DNA of 64,000 nucleotides from Methylobacterium sp. R2-1 (GTDB lineage: Bacteria; Pseudomonadota; Alphaproteobacteria; Rhizobiales; Beijerinckiaceae). Made by a program: the position numbers and the translations under genes. A model generated the notes under the pieces. The model did no database searches. It was not told the DNA's origin and worked only from the letters and a program-made list of their open reading frames with translations. The stretch lies in the NCBI RefSeq assembly GCF_014191355.1, contig NZ_JACHWM010000013.1, positions 124,001-188,000 of the forward strand. The letters run 5' to 3'. Positions 52,158-60,668 of the stretch are shown here, piece after piece (the stretch's first letter is position 1; every line of letters starts with the position of its first letter).

Positions 52158-54873
52158 CTCTCGCGACCCGAACCGTCCCTCGCCCGACGCCCTGCTCGAA
52201 GCGGCGCGCCGGGAGGAGCGGACGCGCGGCCGGCTCAAGGTCTTCCTCGGGGCCGCGCCCGGTGTCGGCAAGACCTACGAGATGCTCACCGTCGGGCGGG
52301 CCCGGCTCAAGGCCGGCGCCGACGTCGTGGTCGGCGTGGTCGAGACCCACGGCCGGGCCGAGACCGAGGCGCTGCTCGACGGCTTCGCGATCATCCCGCG
52401 CCGCGCCGTCCCCTTCCACGGCACGGTGCTGGAGGAGATGGACCTCGACGCGCTGCTCGCCCGGCGGCCCGAACTCGCGCTCGTGGATGAGCTCGCCCAC
52501 ACCAATGCACCGGGCTCGCGCCACCCGAAGCGCTACCAGGACGTCGAGGAGCTGCTCGACGCCGGCATCGACGTGCTGACGACCCTGAACATCCAGCACG
52601 TCGAGAGCCTCAACGACGTGGTGGCCTCGATCACCCGCATCCGGGTGCGCGAGACGGTGCCGGACAGCGTCCTCGACCGGGCCGACGACATCGAGGTGGT
52701 CGATCTCAATCCGGACGACCTGATCGAGCGCCTGAAGGCGGGCAAGGTCTACGTTCCGTCGAACGCCGAGCGGGCGCTCAAGCACTACTTCTCCCGCGGC
52801 AACCTCACGGCGCTTCGCGAACTGGCACTGCGGCGCACCGCCGACCGGGTCGACGATGAACTGCTGAGCCACATGCGGGCCAACGCGATCCCCGGCCCCT
52901 GGGCCGCGGGCGAGCGCGTGCTGGTCTGCGTCAGCGAGGACCCGCGAGCGGCCGGCCTGGTGCGCTACGCCAAGCGGCTCGCCGACCGTCTGCACGCGCC
53001 CTGGACGGCGCTCTGGATCGAGGGACCGCGGGCGGCTTCGCTCAGCGAGACGCAGCGCGACCGGATCGCCGAGGCGCTGCGGCTCGCCGATCGGCTCGGG
53101 GGCGACGCCGTCACCCTGCCGGGCGGGCGGCGGGTCGCCGACGACGTCCTGGCCTATGCGCGATCGGCCAACGTGAACCACATCATCGTCGGCAAGGCGA
53201 CGCGCTCCTGGGGCTTCGAGCTCCTGAACGGCTCGGTGGTGCACGACCTCGTGCGGCGATGCGGCGACATCAGCGTGCACGTGGTTCCGGGCGCGGCCGT
53301 GCCGGCCGAGCCGGCGGCCCGCCGTCCTGTGGCCACCGCTGCGCCGCCCGCGGGGATCGATCTCCCGTCCTACGCCCTCGCGCTCATCGTGACGGCGGCC
53401 GGGCTCGGCCTCGCGCTCCTGCTTCAGCCCTATACCGGCGTCGAGAACGCCGACCTCATCCTGCTGACGGCCGTGGTGGCTGTGGCGGTGCGCCTTGGCC
53501 TGGGACCGTCGCTGGCGGCGGTGGTGACGGCCTCGCTCGCCTACAACTTCTTCTTCCTGCCTCCGGTCTATACGCTCACCATCGCCGATCCGACCAACGT
53601 CGCCGCCTTCCTCCTCTTCACCGTGGTGGCGGTCATCGTCTCGAACCTCGCGGCGCGGGTGAGCCGCTCGGCCCTCGTCAGCCAGGGTCGGGCGCGGGCG
53701 ACCGAGCGGCTCTACGGCTTCTCCCGCAAGCTGTCCGGCTGCGGCACCCTCGACGACGTGCTCTGGGCCACCTCCGCGCAGGTCGCGGCCATGCTGAAGG
53801 TCCGGGTCGTGCTGCTGCTGCCCGAGGCTGGAGCCGTCACCGTGCGGGCCGGCTACCCGCCCGAGGACCAGCTGGACGAGGCCGACCGCGCCGCCGCCCA
53901 ATGGGCCTTCGACAACGACCGCCCGGCCGGGCGCGGCGCCGACACGCTGCCCGGCGCCCGCCGCCTGTTCCTGCCGATGCGCACGGGCCGCGGCACCCTC
54001 GGCGTGATCGGCCTCGACGCCGACGGTACCGGGCCGCTCCTGACGCCGGAGGGACGCCGCCTGCTCGACGCGCTCGCCGACATGGGCGCGCTCGCCCTCG
54101 AGCGCGTGCGGCTGGTGGAGGATCTAGACCGGGCCGAGCGCGCCGCCGAGACGGACCGGCTGGCGAGAGCGCTCCTCACCTCGATCAGCCACGACCTGAG
54201 GACGCCGCTCGCCTCCGTGCTCGGCGCGGCCAGTACGTTGCGCGATCTCGACGCGGCGCTCCCACCCGAGGCCAAGGCGGACCTGCTGGCGACCATCATC
54301 GAGGAATCGGAGCGGCTCAACCGCTTCATCGCCAACCTCCTCGACATGACCCGCCTGGAGGCCGGCGCCGTGGCGCCGAACCTCGCGCCTCAGGACGTGT
54401 CCGAGACCGTCGACACGGCCCTGCGCCGGGTGGACAAGGTGCTGGCGGGCCACCGGGTCGCGGTGGATGTCGCGTCCGACCTGCCGACCCTGAGGCTCGA
54501 CCCGGTCCTGTTCGAGCAGGTGCTCGTCAACCTCCTCGACAACGCCGCCAAATACGCCCCCGAGGGCACACGGGTGACCGTGCGCGCCCGAAGGGACGGC
54601 GGGTCCGTCCGCATCGAGGTGCTGGACGAGGGCGACGGTCTTCCCGAGGCGGAGGCCGAGCGCGTGTTCGACAAGTTCTACCGGGTGCGCAAGAGCGACC
54701 GGGTCCGCGCCGGCACGGGCCTCGGCCTCGCCATCGCCCGCGGCTTCGTCGAGGCGATGGGCGGGAGCGTCACCGCCGCCAACCGCCAGGACCGGAGCGG
54801 GGCCTGCTTCACCGTCACCCTGCCGGTTCCGTCCGGGACCGCGAAGGACGCCGCGAAGGATATCGCCGCATGA
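52147..54873 (+). CDS. kdpD: Osmosensitive K+ channel sensor histidine kinase
   Basis: 908 residues. The KdpD sensor domain (Walker A LGAAPGVGKTYEML), a universal-stress-like domain (VLVCVSEDPRA), four membrane helices (around residues 410-500), a GAF-like region, the histidine box SISHDLRTPLASVLGAAS and the ATPase motifs NLLDNAAKYAPEG and GTGLGLAIARGF are intact. It senses K+ limitation and phosphorylates KdpE. The conserved start of KdpD (RDPNRPSPDALLEAARREE) is preceded only by GTG codons lying inside the AT-rich gene, so the original start appears to have been replaced by the insertion. Confidence 0.93.
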   Translation: MNSNSRDPNRPSPDALLEAARREERTRGRLKVFLGAAPGVGKTYEMLTVGRARLKAGADVVVGVVETHGRAETEALLDGFAIIPRRAVPFHGTVLEEMDLDALLARRPELALVDELAHTNAPGSRHPKRYQDVEELLDAGIDVLTTLNIQHVESLNDVVASITRIRVRETVPDSVLDRADDIEVVDLNPDDLIERLKAGKVYVPSNAERALKHYFSRGNLTALRELALRRTADRVDDELLSHMRANAIPGPWAAGERVLVCVSEDPRAAGLVRYAKRLADRLHAPWTALWIEGPRAASLSETQRDRIAEALRLADRLGGDAVTLPGGRRVADDVLAYARSANVNHIIVGKATRSWGFELLNGSVVHDLVRRCGDISVHVVPGAAVPAEPAARRPVATAAPPAGIDLPSYALALIVTAAGLGLALLLQPYTGVENADLILLTAVVAVAVRLGLGPSLAAVVTASLAYNFFFLPPVYTLTIADPTNVAAFLLFTVVAVIVSNLAARVSRSALVSQGRARATERLYGFSRKLSGCGTLDDVLWATSAQVAAMLKVRVVLLLPEAGAVTVRAGYPPEDQLDEADRAAAQWAFDNDRPAGRGADTLPGARRLFLPMRTGRGTLGVIGLDADGTGPLLTPEGRRLLDALADMGALALERVRLVEDLDRAERAAETDRLARALLTSISHDLRTPLASVLGAASTLRDLDAALPPEAKADLLATIIEESERLNRFIANLLDMTRLEAGAVAPNLAPQDVSETVDTALRRVDKVLAGHRVAVDVASDLPTLRLDPVLFEQVLVNLLDNAAKYAPEGTRVTVRARRDGGSVRIEVLDEGDGLPEAEAERVFDKFYRVRKSDRVRAGTGLGLAIARGFVEAMGGSVTAANRQDRSGACFTVTLPVPSGTAKDAAKDIAA

Positions 54874-54909
54874 GTCCGACCCCATGAGCCCAACCCCATG
54901 AGCCCGACC
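54870..54909 (+). repeat. 14-bp tandem repeat at the kdpD-kdpE junction
   Basis: ATGAGTCCGACCCC, ATGAGCCCAACCCC and ATGAGCCCGACC follow one another, each opening with ATG. Because 14 is not a multiple of three, the three ATGs are in three frames; only the last gives KdpE. The first overlaps the kdpD stop. It looks like a local duplication of an original ATGA overlap. Confidence 0.85.
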
Positions 54910-55626
54910 ATTCTGGTCATCGACGACGAGCCGCCGATCCGCAAGCTCCTGCGTATGGGGCTGTCCACGCAGGGCTACGCCATCCTGGAGGCCGGCAACG
55001 CCGCCGCCGCCCTGGCGGTGCTGGGGCGGGATAGGGTCGATCTGGTCATCCTCGATCTCGGCCTGCCCGACATGCGCGGCCACGACCTGCTTCGTGCGAT
55101 CCGCGCGGATCATCCCGGCCTGCCCGTGGTGGTGCTGTCGAGCCGGGACGACGAGGGCGGCAAGGTCGAGGCGCTCGACCTCGGCGCGGACGACTACGTC
55201 ACCAAGCCCTTCGGCATGGCGGAGCTGCTCGCCCGCCTGCGGGCGGCCCTGCGGCACCAGCTTGCGATCCGGGGCGAGCGCCCGGTCTTCCGGGTCGACG
55301 GCCTCTCGGTCGATCTCGTCCGGCGCATCGTGCGGGTCGACGACGTCGAGGTGAAGCTCACCCCGCGCGAGTACGATTTCCTGCGGGTCATGGTGATGCA
55401 TGCCGGCAAGGTGCTGACCCACGCCCAGCTCATGCAGGCGGTCTCAGTCTCGTCGGAGCCGCAATACCTGCGCGTCTACATCCGTCAGTTGCGGCAGAAG
55501 CTGGAGGTCGACCCCGAGCGCCCGCGCATCCTCCTCACCGAGACCGGCGTCGGCTACCGCTTGCGGGCTCCGGATGACGAACCAGCCCTCAAGCCGCCCC
55601 CGGCCGTGACGGGGACGCATCCCTGA
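54898..55626 (+). CDS. kdpE: KDP operon response regulator
   Basis: 242 residues. The receiver domain (ILVIDDEPPIRKLL, phospho-Asp in LVILDLGLPDMRG, DYVTKPFGMAELLARL) and an OmpR/PhoB winged helix (LTPREYDFLRVMVMHAGKVL; ILLTETGVGYRL) are complete. Phosphorylated KdpE activates the kdp promoter. The start is the third ATG of a tandem repeat. Its stop overlaps the ptsN-like start, so that gene is co-translated. Confidence 0.95.
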   Translation: MSPTILVIDDEPPIRKLLRMGLSTQGYAILEAGNAAAALAVLGRDRVDLVILDLGLPDMRGHDLLRAIRADHPGLPVVVLSSRDDEGGKVEALDLGADDYVTKPFGMAELLARLRAALRHQLAIRGERPVFRVDGLSVDLVRRIVRVDDVEVKLTPREYDFLRVMVMHAGKVLTHAQLMQAVSVSSEPQYLRVYIRQLRQKLEVDPERPRILLTETGVGYRLRAPDDEPALKPPPAVTGTHP

Positions 55627-56123
55627 TGCGGGCTCCCATAGGCCCGGTGCTGGACGAGGCCGTGACCCTCGACAGCATCCTCGCGCCGGGACGCGTGATC
55701 CACGGCCTGCGGGTCTCCGGCAAGGCCGCCCTCCTCGAAGACCTGGCCCGGCGCGCGGCGCGGGCGCTCGATCTCGACGCAGGCGCGATCCTCGCGGCCC
55801 TCGTCCGGCGCGAGGGGCTCGGCTCGACCGGAATCGGTGGGGGCGTGGCCCTGCCGCACGCGCGTCTGGACGCCCTCCGGCGGCCCTACGGCCTGCTGGC
55901 GCGCCTGCGCGATCCCCTCGACTTCGAGGCGATCGACGAGCGGCCGGTCAACCTCGTGTTCCTCCTGCTGCTGCCCGCGGCGAACGGCGGCGAGCCCCTG
56001 AACGCCCTGGCCTGCGTCGCCCGCCGGCTGCGGGACCCGGACACCGCGACGGCCCTGCGCGGCGCGCGCGACGCGGCCGGCCTCTATGCGCTGGTGAGCG
56101 GCCGGCCCCTCGGCAAGGTGTAA
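55626..56123 (+). CDS. PTS IIA-like nitrogen regulatory protein (PtsN family)
   Basis: 165 residues of the EIIA-Ntr/fructose fold; the phosphorylatable His is in GIGGGVALPHARLDAL. In E. coli, unphosphorylated EIIA-Ntr stimulates KdpD and inhibits the Trk system. Here the homolog is coupled directly to kdpE (ATGA overlap), which suggests a dedicated Kdp-linked partner rather than the general ptsN. Residues beyond the core are standard. The paralog next to rpoN is expected elsewhere in the genome. Confidence 0.85.
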   Translation: MRAPIGPVLDEAVTLDSILAPGRVIHGLRVSGKAALLEDLARRAARALDLDAGAILAALVRREGLGSTGIGGGVALPHARLDALRRPYGLLARLRDPLDFEAIDERPVNLVFLLLLPAANGGEPLNALACVARRLRDPDTATALRGARDAAGLYALVSGRPLGKV

Positions 56124-56432
56124 GAGTGCCTCACAGAACTCCCGGTCCCTGACCGTTCTCGCTCTGCCGACGACAGCGCGGCGGGACTTTCGTGAGAGAC
56201 ACGAACCCTGAGTCCGGGCTTTCGCCTCCGGACGGCTGGAATCGGCCCCGGCGCCTGGCGCTGTCGTCAATTCGATGCACGGAGCGCGTAGGGAGCGGTG
56301 CCGTCAACCTCGCCGTCGCGCATGCAGGATTGCCCGGGGCGGAAAGGCGTCGCGGCGGGCCGGAAGCGCCGCCTCGCCGAGGAGCCCGCAACGTCGGCGG
56401 TCGCGCGTCGCGCCGCCCGGAGAGACCCATCG
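56124..56432. other. Intergenic region, nothing recognised
   Basis: No convincing gene, terminator or repeat was found in these 309 bases. A long upstream extension of the next gene exists but lacks conservation and is Arg-rich. Confidence 0.4.
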
Positions 56433-56852
56433 ATGTTCAACATGTTCAAGTCACAAGGCTCCCTCGACCTCACACCGCGGAACTGCCTGACCGCCTCCCT
56501 GATCTACTGCATGGCCGCCGATGGCGAGATCGACCCCGAGGAGATCGGCCACCTCATCTCGGTCCTGGGACGCGGCGCGACGCGGCAGCAACTCGACGCG
56601 ATCCTGCACTACACCCGCGTCACCCAGCCGGCCCAGTTCCTCGCCGATGCGGCACCCAGGCTGCGGCCGGAGCAGAAGCTCTGCATCGTTTTGAACATGA
56701 TCGACAGCGCGATGTCGGACGGCGAGGCTGAGCCCGGCGAGGAGCGGTTGATCCTGCAATTCGCGCAGGCCTTCGCGCTGTCGGAGAGCGAATTGACGCC
56801 GCATTTCCGCACGCTCGTGGCCAAGAACGACCGTTCCGTGTTGGACCGCTGA
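56433..56852 (+). CDS. TerB-like protein
   Basis: 139 residues from ATG 56433. Two acidic repeats of the TerB/DjlA-type helical domain are visible: YCMAADGEIDPEEIGHLISV (helix with DGEIDPEE) and MIDSAMSDGEAEPGEERLIL. TerB-family proteins bind divalent metals through such acidic loops and are associated with tellurite or stress response. It stands alone here, without other ter genes. The ATG was chosen because upstream codons are Arg-rich and unlike a protein. Confidence 0.8.
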   Translation: MFNMFKSQGSLDLTPRNCLTASLIYCMAADGEIDPEEIGHLISVLGRGATRQQLDAILHYTRVTQPAQFLADAAPRLRPEQKLCIVLNMIDSAMSDGEAEPGEERLILQFAQAFALSESELTPHFRTLVAKNDRSVLDR

Positions 56853-56953
56853 CCGAACTCACCAGACCCACCGGGAGCCCGGCGGCCCGGGGGCTCGGCG
56901 CAGGTCGTGCGGAGACCAAGCCGAGGCCGCCGAACCCGGCGAGCCGGCCTCCT

Positions 56954-57056
56954 AGAGCGCTGTCCGACGAAGTGGATGCGGGTTCGGCGAAAGAAAGCGC
57001 GCCGGAATCGAGGCCCAGAGACGCCGACCTGATGCTTTCAGGTCGGATACGGCTCT
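56954..57056 (-). repeat. Dispersed palindromic element, copy D (inverted)
   Basis: Read on the minus strand it starts AGAGCCGTATCCGACCTGA and ends in CGCTCT, nearly the same as copy B. It is flanked by CTAG on both sides. It supplies the TAG stop of the minus-strand gene that ends at 57055. Confidence 0.8.
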
Positions 57057-57288
57057 AGATGCGCAACGCGATGCGCTCGCCGGACAGGCGCACGGCGTCG
57101 GGCCGGTGGCCGGTCTCGTCCTCGGCAAAATCGATCGCCGCCTCCTGGCTCCGGAACAAGCCGCCGGCGCGCCCATGGATCTCGACGGCCACCCAGCGGC
57201 CCTCCGGGTCCTGACCGACGACGAACCGGACCGCGGTCGCGGTGGAAGCGTCGGCATGGATGGCGGTGCCCTGAACGGTGGGAGTCAT
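57055..57288 (-). CDS. Hypothetical small protein
   Basis: 77 residues from ATG 57288 (a GTG at 57306 is also possible). The chain has alternating beta-like segments: ATAVRFVVGQDPEGRWVAVE (part: FVVGQDPEGRWVAVEI), GGLFRSQEAAIDFAEDE and RIALRI. It may be a small all-beta/alpha fold like DUF2188-type proteins, but I am not sure. Its stop TAG is formed by a dispersed repeat. A 15-bp motif shared with the kdp upstream region lies about 58 bp before the ATG. Confidence 0.55.
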   Translation of the reverse strand: MTPTVQGTAIHADASTATAVRFVVGQDPEGRWVAVEIHGRAGGLFRSQEAAIDFAEDETGHRPDAVRLSGERIALRI

Positions 57289-57393
57289 CGTGTGTCCGAG
57301 GTTCACGCGATCCTTCGGGGACCGCGCCCCTAAGCTGTGCCGGGACGCGTTAGGGTTCGAGCGGGAGGCGCCGCCGATCCCGTAGGTGTCCCG

Positions 57394-57570
57394 TTAGGAT
57401 GTCGGGCCGAGGGAGGGCCATCCCGTCGAAAACCGGCCCGGCGTCCCTGATCGGGGGCTGCGCTCGGGCGCGACCGCACGGGCTTGGCCATCCTCGAGGT
57501 GCTCGTCCTTGACCTTGTCGCGGTCACCGCCTTCGAAGTGCTGCTCGGGTCTTGCGCCGCCCACTCTCAC
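57394..57570 (-). CDS. Possible small charged protein
   Basis: 58 residues from a GTG at 57570. The first part, PEQHFEGGDRDKVKDEHLEDGQ (core HFEGGDRDKVKDEHLEDG), is strongly charged and not biased like random high-GC translation. The tail is ordinary. No family or ribosome site was recognised, so it may be a remnant. The 57571-57808 gap upstream holds nothing recognisable. Confidence 0.25.
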   Translation of the reverse strand: MRVGGARPEQHFEGGDRDKVKDEHLEDGQARAVAPERSPRSGTPGRFSTGWPSLGPTS

Positions 57571-57808
57571 GGTGGCGGCCTACGCGGATGCGCCGAGGAT
57601 TTCCCTTCGCTCGATCCTTCACGGACTGGAGGCGGCTCGAGGCTCTGATCGTCGACGGTGATACGTCTCATGCGAAATTCGGCTGCTTGCCTCGGATTTT
57701 GTCTCACTCCGGCATCGCGAGGCGGAGCCGGAGCGATCAAGCGCAGGTCGTATCAGGCGTCGCGATGGGGCTGACGAGACAGGTTTGGCTCAGGCCGAAC
57801 CGACCCTC

Positions 57809-58702
57809 TCATCGGGTTGCGAGCAGCGTTGCCGTCCGCTGCTGCCGCTCCAGGATCTGGCGCAAATGGGCGATGGCGCCCTCCTGCATGCTGCGCAGCG
57901 CCTGCGGATCCGTTTCACCGTCCCGCCGCATCGAAACGTAGAACTCGAATTGGTCCGGCTCGGTCGCGGCGATCCGGTTCAGCACGAACGGGAACAGACC
58001 GAGTCGCGCCGCCGCCTCGACGGCGTCGAGGAAGGACAGGGGCGTGAACACCCAGCAATGACAATCCTGATAGCGGCCCGAGGCGAGGGCTTCGCTGGCC
58101 TGCTCGTAGGCCAGTGCCAGGGCCGCCTCGCCGCATCGTCGCGGTGCCCGTCCCGGGTCCTCACCCGCCCAGATCTCCTTGGGTTCGATGGCGAGCGCCT
58201 GATAGGTATGGGCGAAGATCTGGCGTGGGCTCGGCCGATCGTAGTTCAGGAGATCGGCCTCGGTCAGTTCGGCGATGGTGCTGTCGGCCCGCCCCGCATC
58301 GAACATGAAGCGCCGGTCGGGGAGCGAGAGGTTGAGAACGCCGCCCGGGCGCAGCACGGCGTGGATGCCGCGAAACCAGCCGAGCAGATTAGGCACGTAC
58401 TGCGCGACTTGCGCGGCGATGGCGAAGTCGAGGCCCTCTCTCCCGAGCACGGCCGCCAGCGAGCCGGAGCCCGTCCAGGCGTGATCGATCGGCACGGCCC
58501 CGGCCAAGCTGGCCTGCGCATCGACGGCATGATCGACATAGGCGACGCGAATCCCCTCGGGCAGGGCCGTCGGGTTGTCCGCCGGCCCGAATTCGAGACC
58601 CTGTGCCACGGGCAGTGGAACATCGTGCGTGAGACGGGCGAGGCGCCGGTCGGCGGACCGGCGCCCCAGAAATGCGTCCAGCGACAGGGAACCGGAATGC
58701 AT
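57809..58702 (-). CDS. SAM-dependent methyltransferase-like protein
   Basis: 297 residues. The class I methyltransferase core is indicated by GLEFGPADNPTALPEGIRVAYVDHA (part: LEFGPADNPTALP, then VAYVDHA), IAAQVAQYVPNLLGWFRGIH and VLRPGGVLNLSLPDRRFMFD. These resemble Methyltransf_11 proteins found near glycan genes. The C-terminus is a helical extension rich in Gln/Arg. The substrate is unknown. It precedes the Hint-domain remnant and a secreted glycosidase on the same strand. Confidence 0.7.
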   Translation of the reverse strand: MHSGSLSLDAFLGRRSADRRLARLTHDVPLPVAQGLEFGPADNPTALPEGIRVAYVDHAVDAQASLAGAVPIDHAWTGSGSLAAVLGREGLDFAIAAQVAQYVPNLLGWFRGIHAVLRPGGVLNLSLPDRRFMFDAGRADSTIAELTEADLLNYDRPSPRQIFAHTYQALAIEPKEIWAGEDPGRAPRRCGEAALALAYEQASEALASGRYQDCHCWVFTPLSFLDAVEAAARLGLFPFVLNRIAATEPDQFEFYVSMRRDGETDPQALRSMQEGAIAHLRQILERQQRTATLLATR

Positions 58703-58738
58703 GCCGCGGACACCTCACGTCTCAGCCAAAGGAAAATC

Positions 58739-59100
58739 CTACAGAGTTCGTCTCGCCCGCCCAAGCGCAATCGTCGGCAAGGGACCGCGCGAAGGTGGCA
58801 CCAAGGCGCGTGCGTTCGGCCTCGGCGAGGGGCCGTCGACGGCGACCGGACGGCAGCGATCCTTCATCTCTCGGGCGACGAAATCCGGATCGAACAGGAC
58901 GCCGTCGGCGCCGCTGAACCAGGGACGGCTGCCGAGATCGATGTCGCTCTCTGCGGGCAGGCCTTCCGCAAGCAGGATGTCACGAGCGTCGAGTTCGATG
59001 TGCCAACAGGTGACGCTGTCGCGTTCGGTACGGACGACGGAGGTGTCATTGATCAGGCACATCGCGGGACGAGCACGCCACCTTCGTGACCGGCCTCGGC
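58739..59100 (-). pseudogene. Hint-domain (hedgehog/intein type) protein remnant, frameshifted
   Basis: The 107-residue frame from 59062 contains CLINDTSVV and then TCWHIELDARDILLAEGLPAES, which matches the C-terminal half of bacterial Hint_2 proteins (usual form TYWHVELDxHDVLLAEGLPAES). Just before it, another frame reads GGVLVPRC, the preceding block of the same domain. A TG duplication (plus-strand CACA at 59058-59061) would account for the shift. The N-terminal half is absent, cut off by the glycosidase gene. The downstream tail is also unlike the family. Confidence 0.7.
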
Positions 59101-59125
59101 GCCCACAATGGTCGCGCCTCGATCG

Positions 59126-60184
59126 TCACGGCAGCGGCGAGCCCCCGAGGTCGAGTTCCTTCGCCTCGCGGACCACCGCCAGGTGGTCGCCGGCGTCTCG
59201 CATCTCGTAGAGCCGGCCGCGCGCTTGGCGGAAGGGATGATGCAGCACCATCATCAGCGTGCCGTCGAACCGGCGGAACAGCATTCCGTGTCCGCTGTCG
59301 TCGCGGACCAGCGGCGCCAGTTGCTCCCAGGGACCGCCGATCTCGCCCGATCGAGAGCGTGCGATCCCCTGCACGTAGCCGTTCCGGTCGTAGCTCGACC
59401 ACAGCATCAGCAGCGTCCCCGATGCCGTCCGGAACAGTTCAGGACCGTCGGTCACATAGGTCGTGCTGCCGTCGGAATGGCGCGCGCCGGCCACCCACGG
59501 CACGTCCGAGGCACGGAAGAGAAGCTGCCGCGGACCGGAGGCGGCGAGGTTGTCATCCAGCGGCATCGCCTCGATCGAGCCGTCGCCGATCTGCACCCAT
59601 TCGTGCGCGTAGACGATCCACGGCCGGCCTTTGGGATCGACATAGAGTGTGCCGTCGAGCGTCATGATCGAAGGGTCGACGATCGGCGCGCCCTCGCGCA
59701 CGAAGGCGTAGGGTCCGTCGATCCGGTCGGCCACCGCGAGCAGCGTGCTGCGCCGGACCGGATGCCGCGGACCGGCGGCGGGCAGCTTGTCGGCCTCGTT
59801 GAAGAACGTCGAGAACAGGTACCAGCGCCCCTTCCAGCGATGCACCTCCGGCGCCCAGCCGCCGTCATTGGCCCAGACATCCGGCGGCAGCGCGAAGACG
59901 AGGCGCGGCTTCTGCCAGTTCTTCAGGTCTCGGCTGGTATAGACCATGATTCCCACGCGCCGATCCCCCGTCATCGCAGGCTCGTTGCGGGTGAACAGAT
60001 AATAGGTGCCGCTGTCGCGATCGGCGACGATCCATGGATCGTGCAGCGGCATCTGAGGCATGTGCAGCGGAGCGGTCTGCCCCTCGCTCATGGCGGCCGG
60101 TGGTGCGGCCAGCATCGCGGAAGGATAGACCAGCGCGGACAAAGCGATCGCACTTCGAATCGCCAGCAGGACCGTGAGGTTCAT
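59126..60184 (-). CDS. Secreted glycoside hydrolase, family 43-like
   Basis: 352 residues with a signal peptide (IRSAIALSALVYPSAMLAAP). The five-bladed propeller is suggested by HDPWIVADRDSGTYYLF (general-base Asp), GGWAPEVHRWKGRWYLF, LDGTLYVDPKGRPWIVYAHEW and TDGPELFRTASGTLLMLWSS (general-acid Glu). GH43 enzymes cut arabinose- or xylose-containing glycans in the periplasm or outside. No transporter or sugar genes accompany it here. The precise substrate cannot be stated. Confidence 0.85.
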   Translation of the reverse strand: MNLTVLLAIRSAIALSALVYPSAMLAAPPAAMSEGQTAPLHMPQMPLHDPWIVADRDSGTYYLFTRNEPAMTGDRRVGIMVYTSRDLKNWQKPRLVFALPPDVWANDGGWAPEVHRWKGRWYLFSTFFNEADKLPAAGPRHPVRRSTLLAVADRIDGPYAFVREGAPIVDPSIMTLDGTLYVDPKGRPWIVYAHEWVQIGDGSIEAMPLDDNLAASGPRQLLFRASDVPWVAGARHSDGSTTYVTDGPELFRTASGTLLMLWSSYDRNGYVQGIARSRSGEIGGPWEQLAPLVRDDSGHGMLFRRFDGTLMMVLHHPFRQARGRLYEMRDAGDHLAVVREAKELDLGGSPLP

Positions 60185-60668
60185 GCCGTTCGCTATAGCA
60201 TACTAAAAAGACTGTCTGGATGTCTTTCCGATGTCGTGGTAATTTGGCCGGCTAAGGCAATGCTTATCAGGGCCTGTGCAGGAAAGACTAGTCGTTCCGG
60301 CTGCCTGCCCTGACAATGCCGGATCAGATGCAGCTTGAGAATGCGGCTGCGGTGACCGGTTGCGTTGCATTGCCGCCGCGGGTGACACCGGGAAATTTGG
60401 AAGATGAAGTGGGATGGTCCGAGCCGAACAACAGGGTTCAGCGGATACGATGATTTGGCCAGCACGTACGGCCGAGGTTGTGGCGCTGGCGGCAGCAGGA
60501 TCGGCCGTGCCGGCAGCTGCGCGGGGGCCTCAGCGCCGAAGCGTGCGACCGTCGGCGGCTGCGCCAAGAATGACTTCAGTGGAGAGCACCGGCTCAAGCC
60601 CGAGCGCTCTACTGAACTGATCGGTGTCGCGCGGCCCGAACCCCGATACGATCAGGGTCTCAGGCCGT
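60185..60668. other. Intergenic region, nothing recognised
   Basis: About 480 bases separate the glycosidase start from the end of the TorF-like gene. The part near 60185-60250 is AT-rich and probably contains the leftward glycosidase promoter. Short frames lack conserved features. Confidence 0.5.

Noticed and set aside
14751..57056. Dispersed repeats as a CRISPR array
   Set aside because: Copies are tens of kilobases apart, palindromic and in both orientations, with no regular spacers or cas genes.
57552..57941. 129-codon plus-strand frame
   Set aside because: It overlaps the methyltransferase gene on the other strand and is rich in Arg and Ser without any recognisable fold.
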